From Imperialibacter sp. EC-SDR9 (lineage in GTDB: Bacteria > Bacteroidota > Bacteroidia > Cytophagales > Cyclobacteriaceae), in NCBI RefSeq assembly GCF_902498805.1, contig NZ_LR701606.1, positions 1 to 62,079 on the forward strand: a DNA stretch of 62,079 bases. Direction: 5' to 3'. Below the pieces are notes generated by a model that saw only the letters and a program-made list of their open reading frames with translations, did no database searches and had not been told where the DNA came from. Both the position numbers and the translations under genes were made by a program. Shown one piece after another: positions 54,228-62,079 of the stretch (positions within the stretch are counted from its first letter, which is position 1; the number at the start of each line of letters is the position of its first letter).

Positions 54228-55880
54228 ATGAGTCAATACAGTAAATGGTTTCACCCCTATAAATACGATGCTAAGTACAAGAAGAAGGTAGCCTACTTTA
54301 GCATGGAATTTGCCATTGACCAGGCGCTGAAAATCTATTCGGGAGGTCTTGGGTTTCTGGCGGGCTCGCACATGCGAAGTGCTTATGAGCTTAAGCAGAA
54401 TCTGGTCGGCGTTGGCATACTGTGGCAGTACGGCTACTACGACCAAACCCGCAACATGGATCAGTCGCTCGGCGCTGTTTGGACAGAGAAAAACTACAGC
54501 TTTCTAGAAGATACGGGTATCATTGTCGATGTTCCCATTTTCGACAATGGCAGTGTAAAGGCCAAGGCGTATGCCCTCAAGGCCGACACCTTTGGCAGTG
54601 CGCCTATCTATCTGCTAAGCACGGATATCCCTGAGAATGACTACCTGTCACGCACGATTACCCACAGGCTGTATGAGGACAATGAGCTTACAAGAGTAGC
54701 CCAAAGCATGGTGCTGGGCGTGGGTGGCTACAAGGTGATTGAAGCCCTGGGCGGCGCCGACATTTACCACCTTAACGAAGGCCATGGATTGCCGGCCTTT
54801 ACTCACATGTATGCGCAGGCAGCCGATAAAAAGAAGCTGAAGACCCAATGCGTATTCACCACGCACACACCGGAAAAAGCCGGTAATGAAGAGCATTCCC
54901 TGGAGCTGTTGAACAAAATTGGCTTTTTCCCTACTGGCTGGAAGCAGGAAGAAGTAGATTGGATCACGGACAAATCAGGAAAAGTGAGCTACACCGTGGC
55001 GGCATTGCGCCTGGCCAAAAAAGCCAATGCGGTATCTAAAATCCACGCCGGGGTGTCGAAGGAAATGTGGGGCCCTTTTAAAGATACCTGCGAGATTATT
55101 CCGATCACCAATTCTCAAAATGTGAGCTACTGGGCCGATAAAGAGCTGAACGCCGCCCTGGAGAAAAATAATGACAAGGCTTTGATAGCCAGAAAGAAGG
55201 AGATGAAAAGCGAGCTTTTCAAAATCGTGGCCGACCAATCGGGCAAGCTGTTTGACCCCGACGTACTCACCATCGTGTGGGCCAGAAGATTTGCCGCCTA
55301 CAAAAGGCCGGATCTGCTGCTCAAAGACTTCGACAGGTTCCGCAAGCTGGTAACTAATACAAAAAGGCCTGTTCAGATAATTTGGGCTGGCAAGCCCTAC
55401 CCCAAAGACTACGGTGCCATCGACATCTTTAACCACCTCGTGAGGGTGTCGAAAGAGTTTGCCAACTGCACGGTGCTGACAGGGTATGAATTGGCACTGA
55501 GCCGCTCATTGAAAAACGGCAGCGACATTTGGCTGAACACGCCCAGAAAGCCCAGAGAAGCTTCGGGCACCAGCGGCATGACAGCCAGCATGAATGGCAG
55601 CGTGAATTTATCGATTCAGGATGGCTGGATTCCGGAGTTCGGCAAGCATGGCGTAAACAGCTACCTGATTCCTGATGGCACTGACTTCAACGACCACCCG
55701 AAGCTTGACCAGGAGGACTTTGAGGGGATGTACAAAATCCTTGAAAAGGAGATTCTTCCTACTTACTACGACAAGCCAGACAAGTGGCTGGACGTGATGA
55801 AAAGCAGTATGAGGGATGTGGTGCCGTATTTCAGCAGCCACAGAATGGCCGACGAGTACTACGAAAAGCTTTACTCATAA
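54228..55880 (+). CDS. GT35-like alpha-glucan phosphorylase homologue lacking the PLP lysine
   Basis: 550 residues of the short glucan phosphorylase type: VAYFSMEFAIDQALKIYSGGLGFLAGSH at the N-terminus, HLNEGHGLPAFT, TTHTPEKAGNEEH and RRFAAYKRPDLLL. The C-terminal nucleotide/PLP region reads EASGTSGMTASMNGSVNLSIQDGW. In characterised phosphorylases the residue after GTSGM/GTGNM is the PLP-binding Lys; here it is Thr452 (codon ACA). Either it does not use PLP or it is a different glucan glycosyltransferase or non-catalytic. Alone with a terminator after it. Confidence 0.84.
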   Translation: MSQYSKWFHPYKYDAKYKKKVAYFSMEFAIDQALKIYSGGLGFLAGSHMRSAYELKQNLVGVGILWQYGYYDQTRNMDQSLGAVWTEKNYSFLEDTGIIVDVPIFDNGSVKAKAYALKADTFGSAPIYLLSTDIPENDYLSRTITHRLYEDNELTRVAQSMVLGVGGYKVIEALGGADIYHLNEGHGLPAFTHMYAQAADKKKLKTQCVFTTHTPEKAGNEEHSLELLNKIGFFPTGWKQEEVDWITDKSGKVSYTVAALRLAKKANAVSKIHAGVSKEMWGPFKDTCEIIPITNSQNVSYWADKELNAALEKNNDKALIARKKEMKSELFKIVADQSGKLFDPDVLTIVWARRFAAYKRPDLLLKDFDRFRKLVTNTKRPVQIIWAGKPYPKDYGAIDIFNHLVRVSKEFANCTVLTGYELALSRSLKNGSDIWLNTPRKPREASGTSGMTASMNGSVNLSIQDGWIPEFGKHGVNSYLIPDGTDFNDHPKLDQEDFEGMYKILEKEILPTYYDKPDKWLDVMKSSMRDVVPYFSSHRMADEYYEKLYS

Positions 55881-55887
55881 AGCAATT

Positions 55888-55924
55888 GGGGCAGTTGACT
55901 GGATCAACTGCCTCTTTATTTTTT
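55888..55924 (+). terminator. Terminator after GT35-like gene
   Basis: GGGGCAGTTGA (55888-55898) pairs with TCAACTGCCTC (55904-55914; one G-T pair), followed by TTTATTTTTT. Confidence 0.8.
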
Positions 55925-55945
55925 ATAGCTGAATTTAAAAAGGTT

Positions 55946-57064
55946 TTACGGCACAAATACAGCCTCAAGCACTGGCGATGCATCCTTTTTGCCAAGCGCT
56001 TTCAGCACTTTGAAATGGCTCGCCACTGCGTCCCGAAGCCTTCGCTTTGACTTATATGGATGCCCGAATTCCTCCGACGTTTCTTTGACAATCTCGGATA
56101 GCTTGTCATAGTGTACGTGGCAGATATTGGAAAAAAGATGATGCTCCACCTGGTAGTTCAACCCCCCTACATACCAGGAGAGCAACTTGTTGTGCTGAGC
56201 AAAATTGGCCGTGGTGTGTAGCTGATGCACTGCCCAGGTATTGTAGATATTGCCGGTTTCGTCAGGCACAGGATATTCGGTGCCCTCCACCACATGCGCC
56301 AGCTGGAAAACTACTGCCAGAATAAAGCCAGCTATGTAGTGCATCACAAAGAAGCCTATCAACACGTGCCACCAGGCAAACGGCAGCACCAAAATTGGTA
56401 TCACTATGATATAGGAATAGTATACGACTTTGGTGAGTATCAATACCGACCATTCCTTCAGCTCAGTCGTCTTTTGCTTTTTTATCTGGCCGGCCCTTTT
56501 GTACCTGGTCAACCGCTCAAAGTCTTTGAACACAATCCAGATAAATGACAGAAGGCCGTAGAAAAACCACGCATAGATAAACTGGAACTTGTGGAAGGGC
56601 TTCCAGTCGGTGTGGGGACAAAAACGAAGCACTCCACGTGGCTCAATGTCTTCATCGGTTCCGTCAACGTTAGTGAACGTGTGGTGGAGCACATTGTGTT
56701 GCACCTTCCAGTTGAATGCGTTGCCTCCCACCATGTTCAGGGAATAGCCGAGCAGTGTATTTACCCATTTCTTTTTTGAATACGCACTATGGTTGGCGTC
56801 GTGCATCACCGACATGCCAATGCCCGCAAGGCCAAACCCCATAACGGCACTCAAGGCATAAAACACGTAGAGGCTTGAAAAAGAGCCTGCTACAATGACT
56901 GCGTAGGGGCCGAAATACAGCGTAAACATGGCAATAGTCTTGAAGACCATGGCAGAGTTGGCATTGCGGCTAATGTTTTTTGTTTTGAAGTACTGGTTGA
57001 CTCGGTGATTCAGAGTAGTGAAAAAGTCGTACTCCTTCGACACAAATTTAATGGATTGGCTCAT
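55946..57064 (-). CDS. Membrane fatty acid desaturase (acyl-lipid/acyl-CoA type)
   Basis: 372 residues with four or so TM helices and the three iron-binding histidine boxes: HDANHSAYS (HxxxH), HNVLHHTFTN (HxxHH), QVEHHLF (QxxHH). The QxxHH third box is typical of front-end and bacterial delta-type desaturases. It introduces a double bond into membrane fatty acids, using diiron and a ferredoxin or cytochrome b5-type donor not found nearby. No cytochrome b5 domain is fused. Confidence 0.93.
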   Translation of the reverse strand: MSQSIKFVSKEYDFFTTLNHRVNQYFKTKNISRNANSAMVFKTIAMFTLYFGPYAVIVAGSFSSLYVFYALSAVMGFGLAGIGMSVMHDANHSAYSKKKWVNTLLGYSLNMVGGNAFNWKVQHNVLHHTFTNVDGTDEDIEPRGVLRFCPHTDWKPFHKFQFIYAWFFYGLLSFIWIVFKDFERLTRYKRAGQIKKQKTTELKEWSVLILTKVVYYSYIIVIPILVLPFAWWHVLIGFFVMHYIAGFILAVVFQLAHVVEGTEYPVPDETGNIYNTWAVHQLHTTANFAQHNKLLSWYVGGLNYQVEHHLFSNICHVHYDKLSEIVKETSEEFGHPYKSKRRLRDAVASHFKVLKALGKKDASPVLEAVFVP

Positions 57065-57290
57065 GTAGCTTTTATTGGTGTTTTAGTGACCTTCGCTAGA
57101 ATGAGTGATCCAATGAAGAGCAGCGATGTGAGACTAGATAAAAGGAAAATTGCTGGTAAGAATGAAAATAATTCGGGACGGCATCTGCAATATAGCCCTT
57201 ATAACCCTGCATAGCTACACAAATCTGATATATCTGGCAGACGGAAAATTGCAGTGACCAATTAAACCAGAAGCAGGCAAGCTCAATTGG

Positions 57291-57692
57291 TTAGCCAAAT
57301 ACTTTATTCCTGTTCCTCAATAAATAAACTCCTGCAAACAGGAAGGCCAAACTGAGCAGCGAGCCAGCTATTCCAAGCTGATCGTGAACATGCCCCTCAG
57401 GTATGGGCTTTACAAATTGATTCACGATGCTCAGTAACAACCTTACAAAAGACCACAAAACGACTAATACAGCCCATAAACTTAGCACACGCATAAATGC
57501 TTTCTCCGATCTGTAAAACCCAGTGAGGAATAGTGCCACGATTGTCATAATAAAAACGACTGGAACATAGCTTCCAATCACAGCATAAGAAATGCCTTTA
57601 TACAAAAAGAAGAGCAGTGTGATCCCTAAAATAGCTACAAACCAAAGATGCTTCACCAGCATGCTAAACCTTCGCTCTTGCACAGCGCTCAT
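57291..57692 (-). CDS. Small four-helix membrane protein
   Basis: 133 residues with four hydrophobic segments (about 9-30, 36-56, 63-88, 104-125) and a Arg/Lys-rich short C-terminus. No recognised family. Its ATG overlaps the M28 peptidase stop by 4 nt (ATGA type), so the two are translationally coupled. Function unknown. Confidence 0.7.
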   Translation of the reverse strand: MSAVQERRFSMLVKHLWFVAILGITLLFFLYKGISYAVIGSYVPVVFIMTIVALFLTGFYRSEKAFMRVLSLWAVLVVLWSFVRLLLSIVNQFVKPIPEGHVHDQLGIAGSLLSLAFLFAGVYLLRNRNKVFG

Positions 57693-58636
57693 AGTATTAC
57701 TATTTTTCTTATGACGTCCTCAATCATGTCAGAGCAAGACAACAGATACTGAAAGTTGACTGTTTCAAACGTATCATCGGGGCTATCCTTGTAGGGAGTA
57801 GAATCTCTGAAATAGTAACATTCGCCAGCCCCTATTACATTGTACCCACCCTGAACGAAGGCATCAAAATCGGTTGAGCTGTTATCGTATCCTACCGGAT
57901 CAATAGCGATTTCTTTAAGTGGCTTCTTGTGGGCACCTGCCGTTGTCCGATAAGTGTCCAAAAGCGACTCCGAAGCCGAATAAACTTCCATGGCACTATC
58001 TTCGTCTGCATCCCACCCAACCATATCAAAGAAGTGGATTGAATGTATATTCCACTGCTCTTCATGAATGAATGCTTCAAAGGCCTTACTTCCAATCAAT
58101 TCCTCCTCTTCCTGGTCGAAGAAAACAATCACCAGATTCCTGTCTCTAACCTCACTTTTTGCCAGCTCCTTTACCACGCTGTATATCAGTGCAATTCCCG
58201 TCGCATTGTCAATTGCGCCCGGGGCATTTCTCTTTCCTGTATCATAATGCGCACCCAAAACAACGTACTCGTCGCTGTTTTTGGTGGCTGGAAGAATTCC
58301 ATAAATATTAGTGCCTTTGAACGGCTCAAGCAATAAGTCAATAGCGAAATTAAGGTTGGGTGACGTATAATGATTTTCCCGGGGCTCAATGCTCAGACTT
58401 GCTATCAATTCCTTTAAATACAGTCTTGCAACAGCCCTTTCTTCTACTGACCAGCGACTTTTGATCAGCCTTTTATTGGCCAACTCATATTTTCCTGATA
58501 AATGACCAACAATTGTCCGTTGATATTCAGCTTTGCTTTCAGGCAAAACCTCAACAATAAGTGCGTCGGATTCCTCATTGTAGTGACAAGAGGATAGCAG
58601 TAGTATTAAAAGAAAAGCCTGTAAGGTATTTCTCAT
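57689..58636 (-). CDS. M28-family metallopeptidase lipoprotein
   Basis: 315 residues with a lipoprotein signal ([12 protein letters not shown]). The M28 aminopeptidase core is visible: LGAHYDTG (metal His-x-Asp), [21 protein letters not shown] (Glu-Glu) and [10 protein letters not shown]. The C-terminal metal His usually in an HTPxDT motif is absent: the sequence is KDSPDDT, so the second zinc site is doubtful. ATG at 58636 overlaps the upstream methyltransferase stop by 4 nt. Confidence 0.86.
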   Translation of the reverse strand: MRNTLQAFLLILLLSSCHYNEESDALIVEVLPESKAEYQRTIVGHLSGKYELANKRLIKSRWSVEERAVARLYLKELIASLSIEPRENHYTSPNLNFAIDLLLEPFKGTNIYGILPATKNSDEYVVLGAHYDTGKRNAPGAIDNATGIALIYSVVKELAKSEVRDRNLVIVFFDQEEEELIGSKAFEAFIHEEQWNIHSIHFFDMVGWDADEDSAMEVYSASESLLDTYRTTAGAHKKPLKEIAIDPVGYDNSSTDFDAFVQGGYNVIGAGECYYFRDSTPYKDSPDDTFETVNFQYLLSCSDMIEDVIRKIVIL

Positions 58637-59202
58637 TTCTTTCTCACGATATACATACAATATTTAGTTGTTGATTTATGGCCTGATTCGTCATCTTCGT
58701 ACCTGTAAACCAGGGATGAATCATTTACCGTCTCAAAATCTGATTTTGAATTGCTTATTGCTCCCTTTAAGATCCTGACTTTGGAACCGGTATCCTGTAC
58801 ACATACGCAAATCAAGCCATTGGTCTTTAGGTCGCTGGCAATTTTATTGATCAAAGAAATTTCTTTTTGTCTGTCACGTTGCTCGAAATGAAACATGGAA
58901 TCGAGCAATACAATGTCAAAATCGCCGTAGTTATCAAAATCATATATATTACCGACCAATCCAGCGATTTTCAGGTTTTCTGCGTTGCATATGCCAATCA
59001 TCTGGTCGATGCCGACTTTTGAACTATCAACTCCGGTTACCGTATATCCGAGTTTTGCCAGAGCTATAGCATCCCGCCCTTGTCCACAACCCAGGTCGAG
59101 GAGTTTTCCTTTGGGTTCGTGGTTTTTGAAAAACTCAACCAACTCGGTATATGGTCCTCCAAATAGATTTTCAGTCTCGTAGTATTTGTCGTAGTCAGCC
59201 AT
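58633..59202 (-). CDS. SAM-dependent methyltransferase (class I)
   Basis: 189 residues. Rossmann motif [31 protein letters not shown] is canonical and motif [10 protein letters not shown] is in place. It belongs to the broad group of Methyltransf_25/tellurite-resistance-like TehB enzymes; substrate unknown. First gene of a three-gene operon (methyltransferase, M28 peptidase, membrane protein), each junction overlapping by 4 nt. Confidence 0.9.
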   Translation of the reverse strand: MADYDKYYETENLFGGPYTELVEFFKNHEPKGKLLDLGCGQGRDAIALAKLGYTVTGVDSSKVGIDQMIGICNAENLKIAGLVGNIYDFDNYGDFDIVLLDSMFHFEQRDRQKEISLINKIASDLKTNGLICVCVQDTGSKVRILKGAISNSKSDFETVNDSSLVYRYEDDESGHKSTTKYCMYIVRKK

Positions 59203-59415
59203 TTATTGATTTCCTGATTTGGACTGGCGTTCAGCGCTCGACAGGTCATGCAGCATCGGGATTGATAAGAACTACCGCCTTTCTCCACAATAGCCAAGCT
59301 TTGCCAACCGTAGCTTTTGCTAAGGCTGACCATGATAAAATTAGCCGATGTGGCGGACAATCCAAGCGAGTTGCAGCTTCCTTACCGCCGAGCCCCCATA
59401 CATGGAAGGTTTGTG
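59203..59415. repeat. Repeat-like, structured spacer
   Basis: 213-nt spacer with no gene I can support. On the minus strand it starts GTCGCTAACACAAACC just at the preceding stop codon and ends GCGCTGAACGCCAG before the next gene. It contains GGCGGTAAG and GGCGGTAG segments and a TGTCCGCC complement. It resembles a dispersed or cassette-type repeat rather than unique intergenic DNA. Confidence 0.35.
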
Positions 59416-59976
59416 TTAGCGACTTTTTCCATCGGCCAGTCGTCTATGTCGCTGTTCGAAAAGGTAGAGTCCAAAGAAAAACCAACAAACTAGGCTTAGA
59501 AGTGCATACGATCCCATTTGATCTTTCTGGTATCTGATCATTACACCAAAGTCAAAAATGATTTGTCCGCCTGCCTCAATCTGGTACAAATCAAATTGCC
59601 TAAGCATGTATAAATAGGCTTGAGTCTTACTAGGATGGTAAAGGGTAACCTTTGTATTCATAGGAAGTTTAGTAACCAAATCACCAAACCGAGGCTCAAA
59701 ATGGTCACGAAGTCTAAATGTGTTGAAGCCATTTGCCAGCTGGATTTTAAGGTTGTGTTCGATACGAGGGTTCCTACCAAATGGCTGTTCTTCGGTAATT
59801 TTAACGGAGTAGATTTCTCCACTGGTTGTTTCAAAGTCACTGAGCCCAATGTTGGTTATGTAAAGTAGGCCGAGGAATCGCCATGCAAAGACTAATGCAA
59901 TGGCTGGAAAAAGGAATTTGAACAGAAAGCTGGCCTTTCCTGATTCATTCCATAAGTATTTAAGCCAAGCAGTCAT
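59416..59976 (-). CDS. DUF3592-like membrane protein
   Basis: 186 residues. N-terminal TM (LFKFLFPAIALVFAWRFLGLLYI), an extracytoplasmic domain about 35-130 (GEIYSVKITEEQPFGRNPRIEHNLKIQLANG, TLYHPSKTQAYLY) reminiscent of DUF3592, and a C-terminal TM (SYALLSLVCWFFFGLYLF). Function unknown. Stop codon lies in the GCTAAC boundary motif of the spacer. Confidence 0.7.
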   Translation of the reverse strand: MTAWLKYLWNESGKASFLFKFLFPAIALVFAWRFLGLLYITNIGLSDFETTSGEIYSVKITEEQPFGRNPRIEHNLKIQLANGFNTFRLRDHFEPRFGDLVTKLPMNTKVTLYHPSKTQAYLYMLRQFDLYQIEAGGQIIFDFGVMIRYQKDQMGSYALLSLVCWFFFGLYLFEQRHRRLADGKSR

Positions 59977-60011
59977 TTAGAGTTGTAATTCCTATTGGGA
60001 CTAACGCTGAG

Positions 60012-60440
60012 TCAGCGAATGCTCATTTTGTTAATCATATAACTTTCGTATTGCTGAAAATTTGTTTCGTAGTCTGATGATATTACTGGCAGTTCGCTTG
60101 TCAGCTTAACATATTTCCGTTTCTTCCTGTTGCCTGGATTCTGAAGTTCGAGTTCCATTTTGTCTTGAATCACCGTAATCACCTTGTCCTCCCAAGTTGA
60201 GCCCCGGTAGGGCTCTATGGACGTAAATGTTAGCATTTTATCGTCATAATCAACCTTGTATAGATGCATGAGTTGATATTCAAAGTCAAATCCGATGGCG
60301 AGCGTGTCTAAAATCCACAGTTCAAAAGGCTCGCCTTCAATAGCCCATTTGCCATTAAGCTCGTCAGCCGAGTATGTCGAACAGCCAAGAGTAAGAACAA
60401 GAGTTATGGTAGTTGGCAGATTTTTCATGTAGAAGATCAT
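60012..60440 (-). CDS. Hypothetical lipoprotein
   Basis: 142 residues (138 from ATG 60428). Signal ends at LVLTLGCSTYS (lipidated Cys). Beta-rich small domain with WEDKVITVIQDKMELEL; resembles lipocalin-like Bacteroidota lipoproteins only in pattern. No family recognised. The stop codon sits in a small hairpin CGCTGAGTCAGCG. Confidence 0.65.
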   Translation of the reverse strand: MIFYMKNLPTTITLVLTLGCSTYSADELNGKWAIEGEPFELWILDTLAIGFDFEYQLMHLYKVDYDDKMLTFTSIEPYRGSTWEDKVITVIQDKMELELQNPGNRKKRKYVKLTSELPVISSDYETNFQQYESYMINKMSIR

Positions 60441-60596
60441 ATTGTCACCTCGGTAAAATGAGTGTGGGAGTTTTATGCAGCTCCGCTTACGCTAGTACTT
60501 AGCCACGGCGATGTTAAAATTATATTTTGTGACAGAGATTCCAATCCCGCAAATGATTGAAAACTGATGAAACCGCCATTCATTGTTAGCGGCGTG
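60441..60596. repeat. Spacer with cassette-like boundary motifs
   Basis: 156-nt spacer. On the minus strand it opens GCTAACACGCCGCTAACAATG at the preceding stop codon and has GGCGGTTTCATCAG and, near its end, CGCCGTGGCTAAG. No coding potential of note. Confidence 0.3.
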
Positions 60597-61052
60597 TTAG
60601 CTACCTTCCTTTTCGAATTCCCGAAGCATCTTCTCCGCCTCTTTAAGTTCATCATCTGTGTCCGCAATCCATGTGTCATATTGGAAGGCGCCTAGAGAAT
60701 CAAAATGAAGGTCCATGTAGTGGTTCAGTCTCATGTATATTGTTGAGTCGTCGAATGGGCTATCCTCATGAACCTCGTCCAGCTTGTCATAGAGCTCAAC
60801 AATAATCGTGTAAGAACCATTTTCATGAATTTGAAGCAGTTCGTATTGAAAGTCAGCTGGATTTCTATTCAAAGAATCTATAACAAATGACCTCGAATTA
60901 TCCATAACTGTTAGGTAAAGGGTGTCAAGAATCTCGTTTTCCGAAAGCTCGAGGCGTTCATGTTCCGACCACACAAGGTTTGTGCGATCAGTGGTTTGAT
61001 TACAACAAACGACAATTATTGAAAGTAGGATTATGAGAAAGCAGTCCTTCAT
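60597..61052 (-). CDS. Hypothetical exported protein, likely lipoprotein
   Basis: 151 residues, signal IILLSIIVVCCNQTTD with a Cys pair at the lipobox. Acidic mature part rich in Asp/Glu, helical C-terminus (DDELKEAEKMLREFEKEGS). No family recognised. It begins 9 nt after the alternative, frameshift-corrected end of the next upstream gene, which suggests they were an operon. Confidence 0.65.
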   Translation of the reverse strand: MKDCFLIILLSIIVVCCNQTTDRTNLVWSEHERLELSENEILDTLYLTVMDNSRSFVIDSLNRNPADFQYELLQIHENGSYTIIVELYDKLDEVHEDSPFDDSTIYMRLNHYMDLHFDSLGAFQYDTWIADTDDELKEAEKMLREFEKEGS

Positions 61053-61061
61053 ATATGGTAG

Positions 61062-61933
61062 CTATCGTCTAGCTGATCGAGTATTACAAAACACAAACTT
61101 CTCAACTGGAACAAGCCACCTATATTTAAATTTCCAAACCGTGGCCAACTTTCCAAGTCCCATTAAATTATCCTTACCCAAGAAACCGAATTCATTCATA
61201 GCATTGGTCAATTTCCAATTCTTTTCGTCATATAGTCGTCAAAATTCCAGCCTTCACGAGTTCGGTTCTGTTGCGGGGTTCGTTCTGGATGTTCATTCAC
61301 AAACTCTCCGTAGTAATAATCTTCACATCTGATTGTTTCAAAATATTCAGTCACTTTCTTCATTAGATAGCTATCGTTGAATAAATAAGAGCCAGGTAGA
61401 TTTTCTGGTAGTTTATTTTCAAGTACGGGGTATAGGGTTAGATAATTTTGATAGTTAAAAAGCTCTGGTTCAGAACTGTCAAATTCAAAGACTAATAGTT
61501 CGGCGCTTCTATCTTTTACTTTAATCTTGATGGAAATTCCTCCAGTGCTGATTCTCCTTTTTCGCATGTAGGCATTGTCAATGCAGAAGTTTAAGCTATC
61601 TAAACTCAATTTTATCGGTTGCACTTGTTCACCTTCAACCGTTCTTCGAATGACAAAGTCTGTTCTCGGGTTGCTCACGAGTTCAGAAAGGCTGTCTACC
61701 AAGTTTTCCGGAATCACTATCGGGTTGGTGGAAAAGGCAAAGTCTGAAATTTTGTAGTTCGCTAGAGTTAAATCATTCCCTGTAAGGTGAAATGTGAGTT
61801 GATGAACTGGACGACCTTCTTTAGTCGGCGGTTCATCATTTTCCTGTGCAATAATTTCGATTTCGCTGAAAGTCTGGCTTCTCAGTTGATAGAAGCAAAA
61901 CAATGAAATAAATGATGCGAGGAAGTATCTCAT
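61062..61933 (-). pseudogene. Hypothetical secreted protein, probable frameshift near 61231
   Basis: Reading from ATG 61933 gives a 241-residue exported protein (signal ending YQLRSQ) that stops at 61208 after GWNFDDYMTKRIGN. Removing two bases of the TATA run (61231-61234) continues the frame as GWNFDDYDEKNWKLTNAMNEFG for about 50 more residues and stops at 61062, 9 nt from the next gene. The extension has ordinary protein composition and no stop. So either a real frameshift or a sequencing error is likely. Family unknown. Confidence 0.5.
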
Positions 61934-61963
61934 GCTCAGTAATATGGTAGCTAACAATATAGT

Positions 61964-62039
61964 GTTTTAGAGCCAGTTTGTCCAAAGATAAACCAATCGG
62001 TTTAATGCTGGGTCGGTAAAGACAAATTGGCTCTAAAAC
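61964..62039. repeat. Imperfect 19-bp inverted repeat, hairpin
   Basis: GTTTTAGAGCCAGTTTGTC (61964-61982) and GACAAATTGGCTCTAAAAC (62021-62039) are inverted copies with one mismatch, enclosing 38 nt that contain a small AAACC/GGTTT stem. It lies directly upstream of the last gene and beside a GGTAGCTAAC motif (61946-61955). Confidence 0.7.
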
Positions 62040-62079
62040 AGCGTTGAACGGGGCTCCTGGGTGCTATGGGGGTAGTTAG

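Noticed and set aside
59064-59360. 98-codon minus-strand frame across the spacer into the methyltransferase
   Set aside because: It runs through the structured spacer and then overlaps the real methyltransferase in another frame; no signal, motif or promoter.
59203-62079. Classic integron cassette array
   Set aside because: No integrase is visible and boundary motifs are GCTAAC/GTTAGC instead of RYYYAAC/GTTRRRY, so I keep only a weaker cassette-like hypothesis.
1-62079. CRISPR array or defence island
   Set aside because: No regularly spaced repeats, Cas, restriction-modification or toxin-antitoxin genes were seen.

Overview
The window reads as chromosomal DNA from a free-living member of the Bacteroidota, most likely order Cytophagales. 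This rests on several things: a SusC/SusD pair, a type IX secretion (T9SS) C-terminal sorting domain, a TPR/PD40/OmpA lipoprotein-like protein, DUF4199 and DUF2911 families, and many promoters of the Bacteroidota form TTG-N17..21-TAnnTTTG. No plasmid or phage backbone, CRISPR array or rRNA operon is visible. The only tRNA is tRNA-Leu(UAG).

Layout. 0.2-4.6 kb (minus): rel, fur, a STAS protein and purA, a stress/regulation and purine block. 4.7-9.8 kb: tRNA-Leu, trigger factor, clpP, clpX, then convergent lpxB and a PTPS/QueD enzyme. 9.9-12.2 kb: hldD and a cytochrome c plus copper-monooxygenase-like fusion. 12.4-18.5 kb (minus): a susC-susD-lipoprotein nutrient uptake operon with a clear promoter. 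18.7-24.8 kb (minus): a PorE-like TPR-PD40-OmpA protein followed by a 1358-residue Asp-box protein with a T9SS sorting domain. 24.9-26.4 kb: two tandem MORN-repeat paralogues. 26.4-29.7 kb (minus): lepA, folD, queE. 29.9-34.8 kb (plus): small lipoproteins, DUF2911, NUDIX, CBS, then xdhC and a MobA-like cytidylyltransferase. 34.8-41.6 kb (minus): a seven-gene export operon (tetR, tolC, hlyD, two ATPases, two ABC-2 permeases) headed by a symmetric four-half-site operator. 41.7-46.8 kb: small proteins, purB, DUF1080 and a methyltransferase. 46.82-47.05 kb: a 229-bp MITE-like element with 21-bp terminal inverted repeats and a 5-bp target duplication, inserted exactly between two convergent stop codons. 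47.0-53.3 kb (minus): a tightly coupled six-gene operon (vWA/BatA-like, a dihydroorotase homologue lacking its metal ligands, two DUF4199 proteins, two glycosyltransferases). 53.5-57.1 kb: a redoxin, a GT35-like enzyme lacking the PLP lysine, and a fatty acid desaturase. 57.3-62.1 kb (minus): a methyltransferase/M28 peptidase/membrane-protein operon, then small species-specific-looking secreted proteins separated by unusual repeat-like spacers.

How it fits together. Most of the first 30 kb is housekeeping (proteostasis, (p)ppGpp, purines, queuosine/pterin, folate, lipid A and heptose for LPS) with envelope nutrient-capture and T9SS modules set into it. The less ordinary features are the operator array of the export operon, the MITE at a stop-stop junction, two enzyme homologues that have lost defining catalytic residues, and the cassette-like tail with a probable frameshifted gene. 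No stretch over 300 bases lacks a gene.
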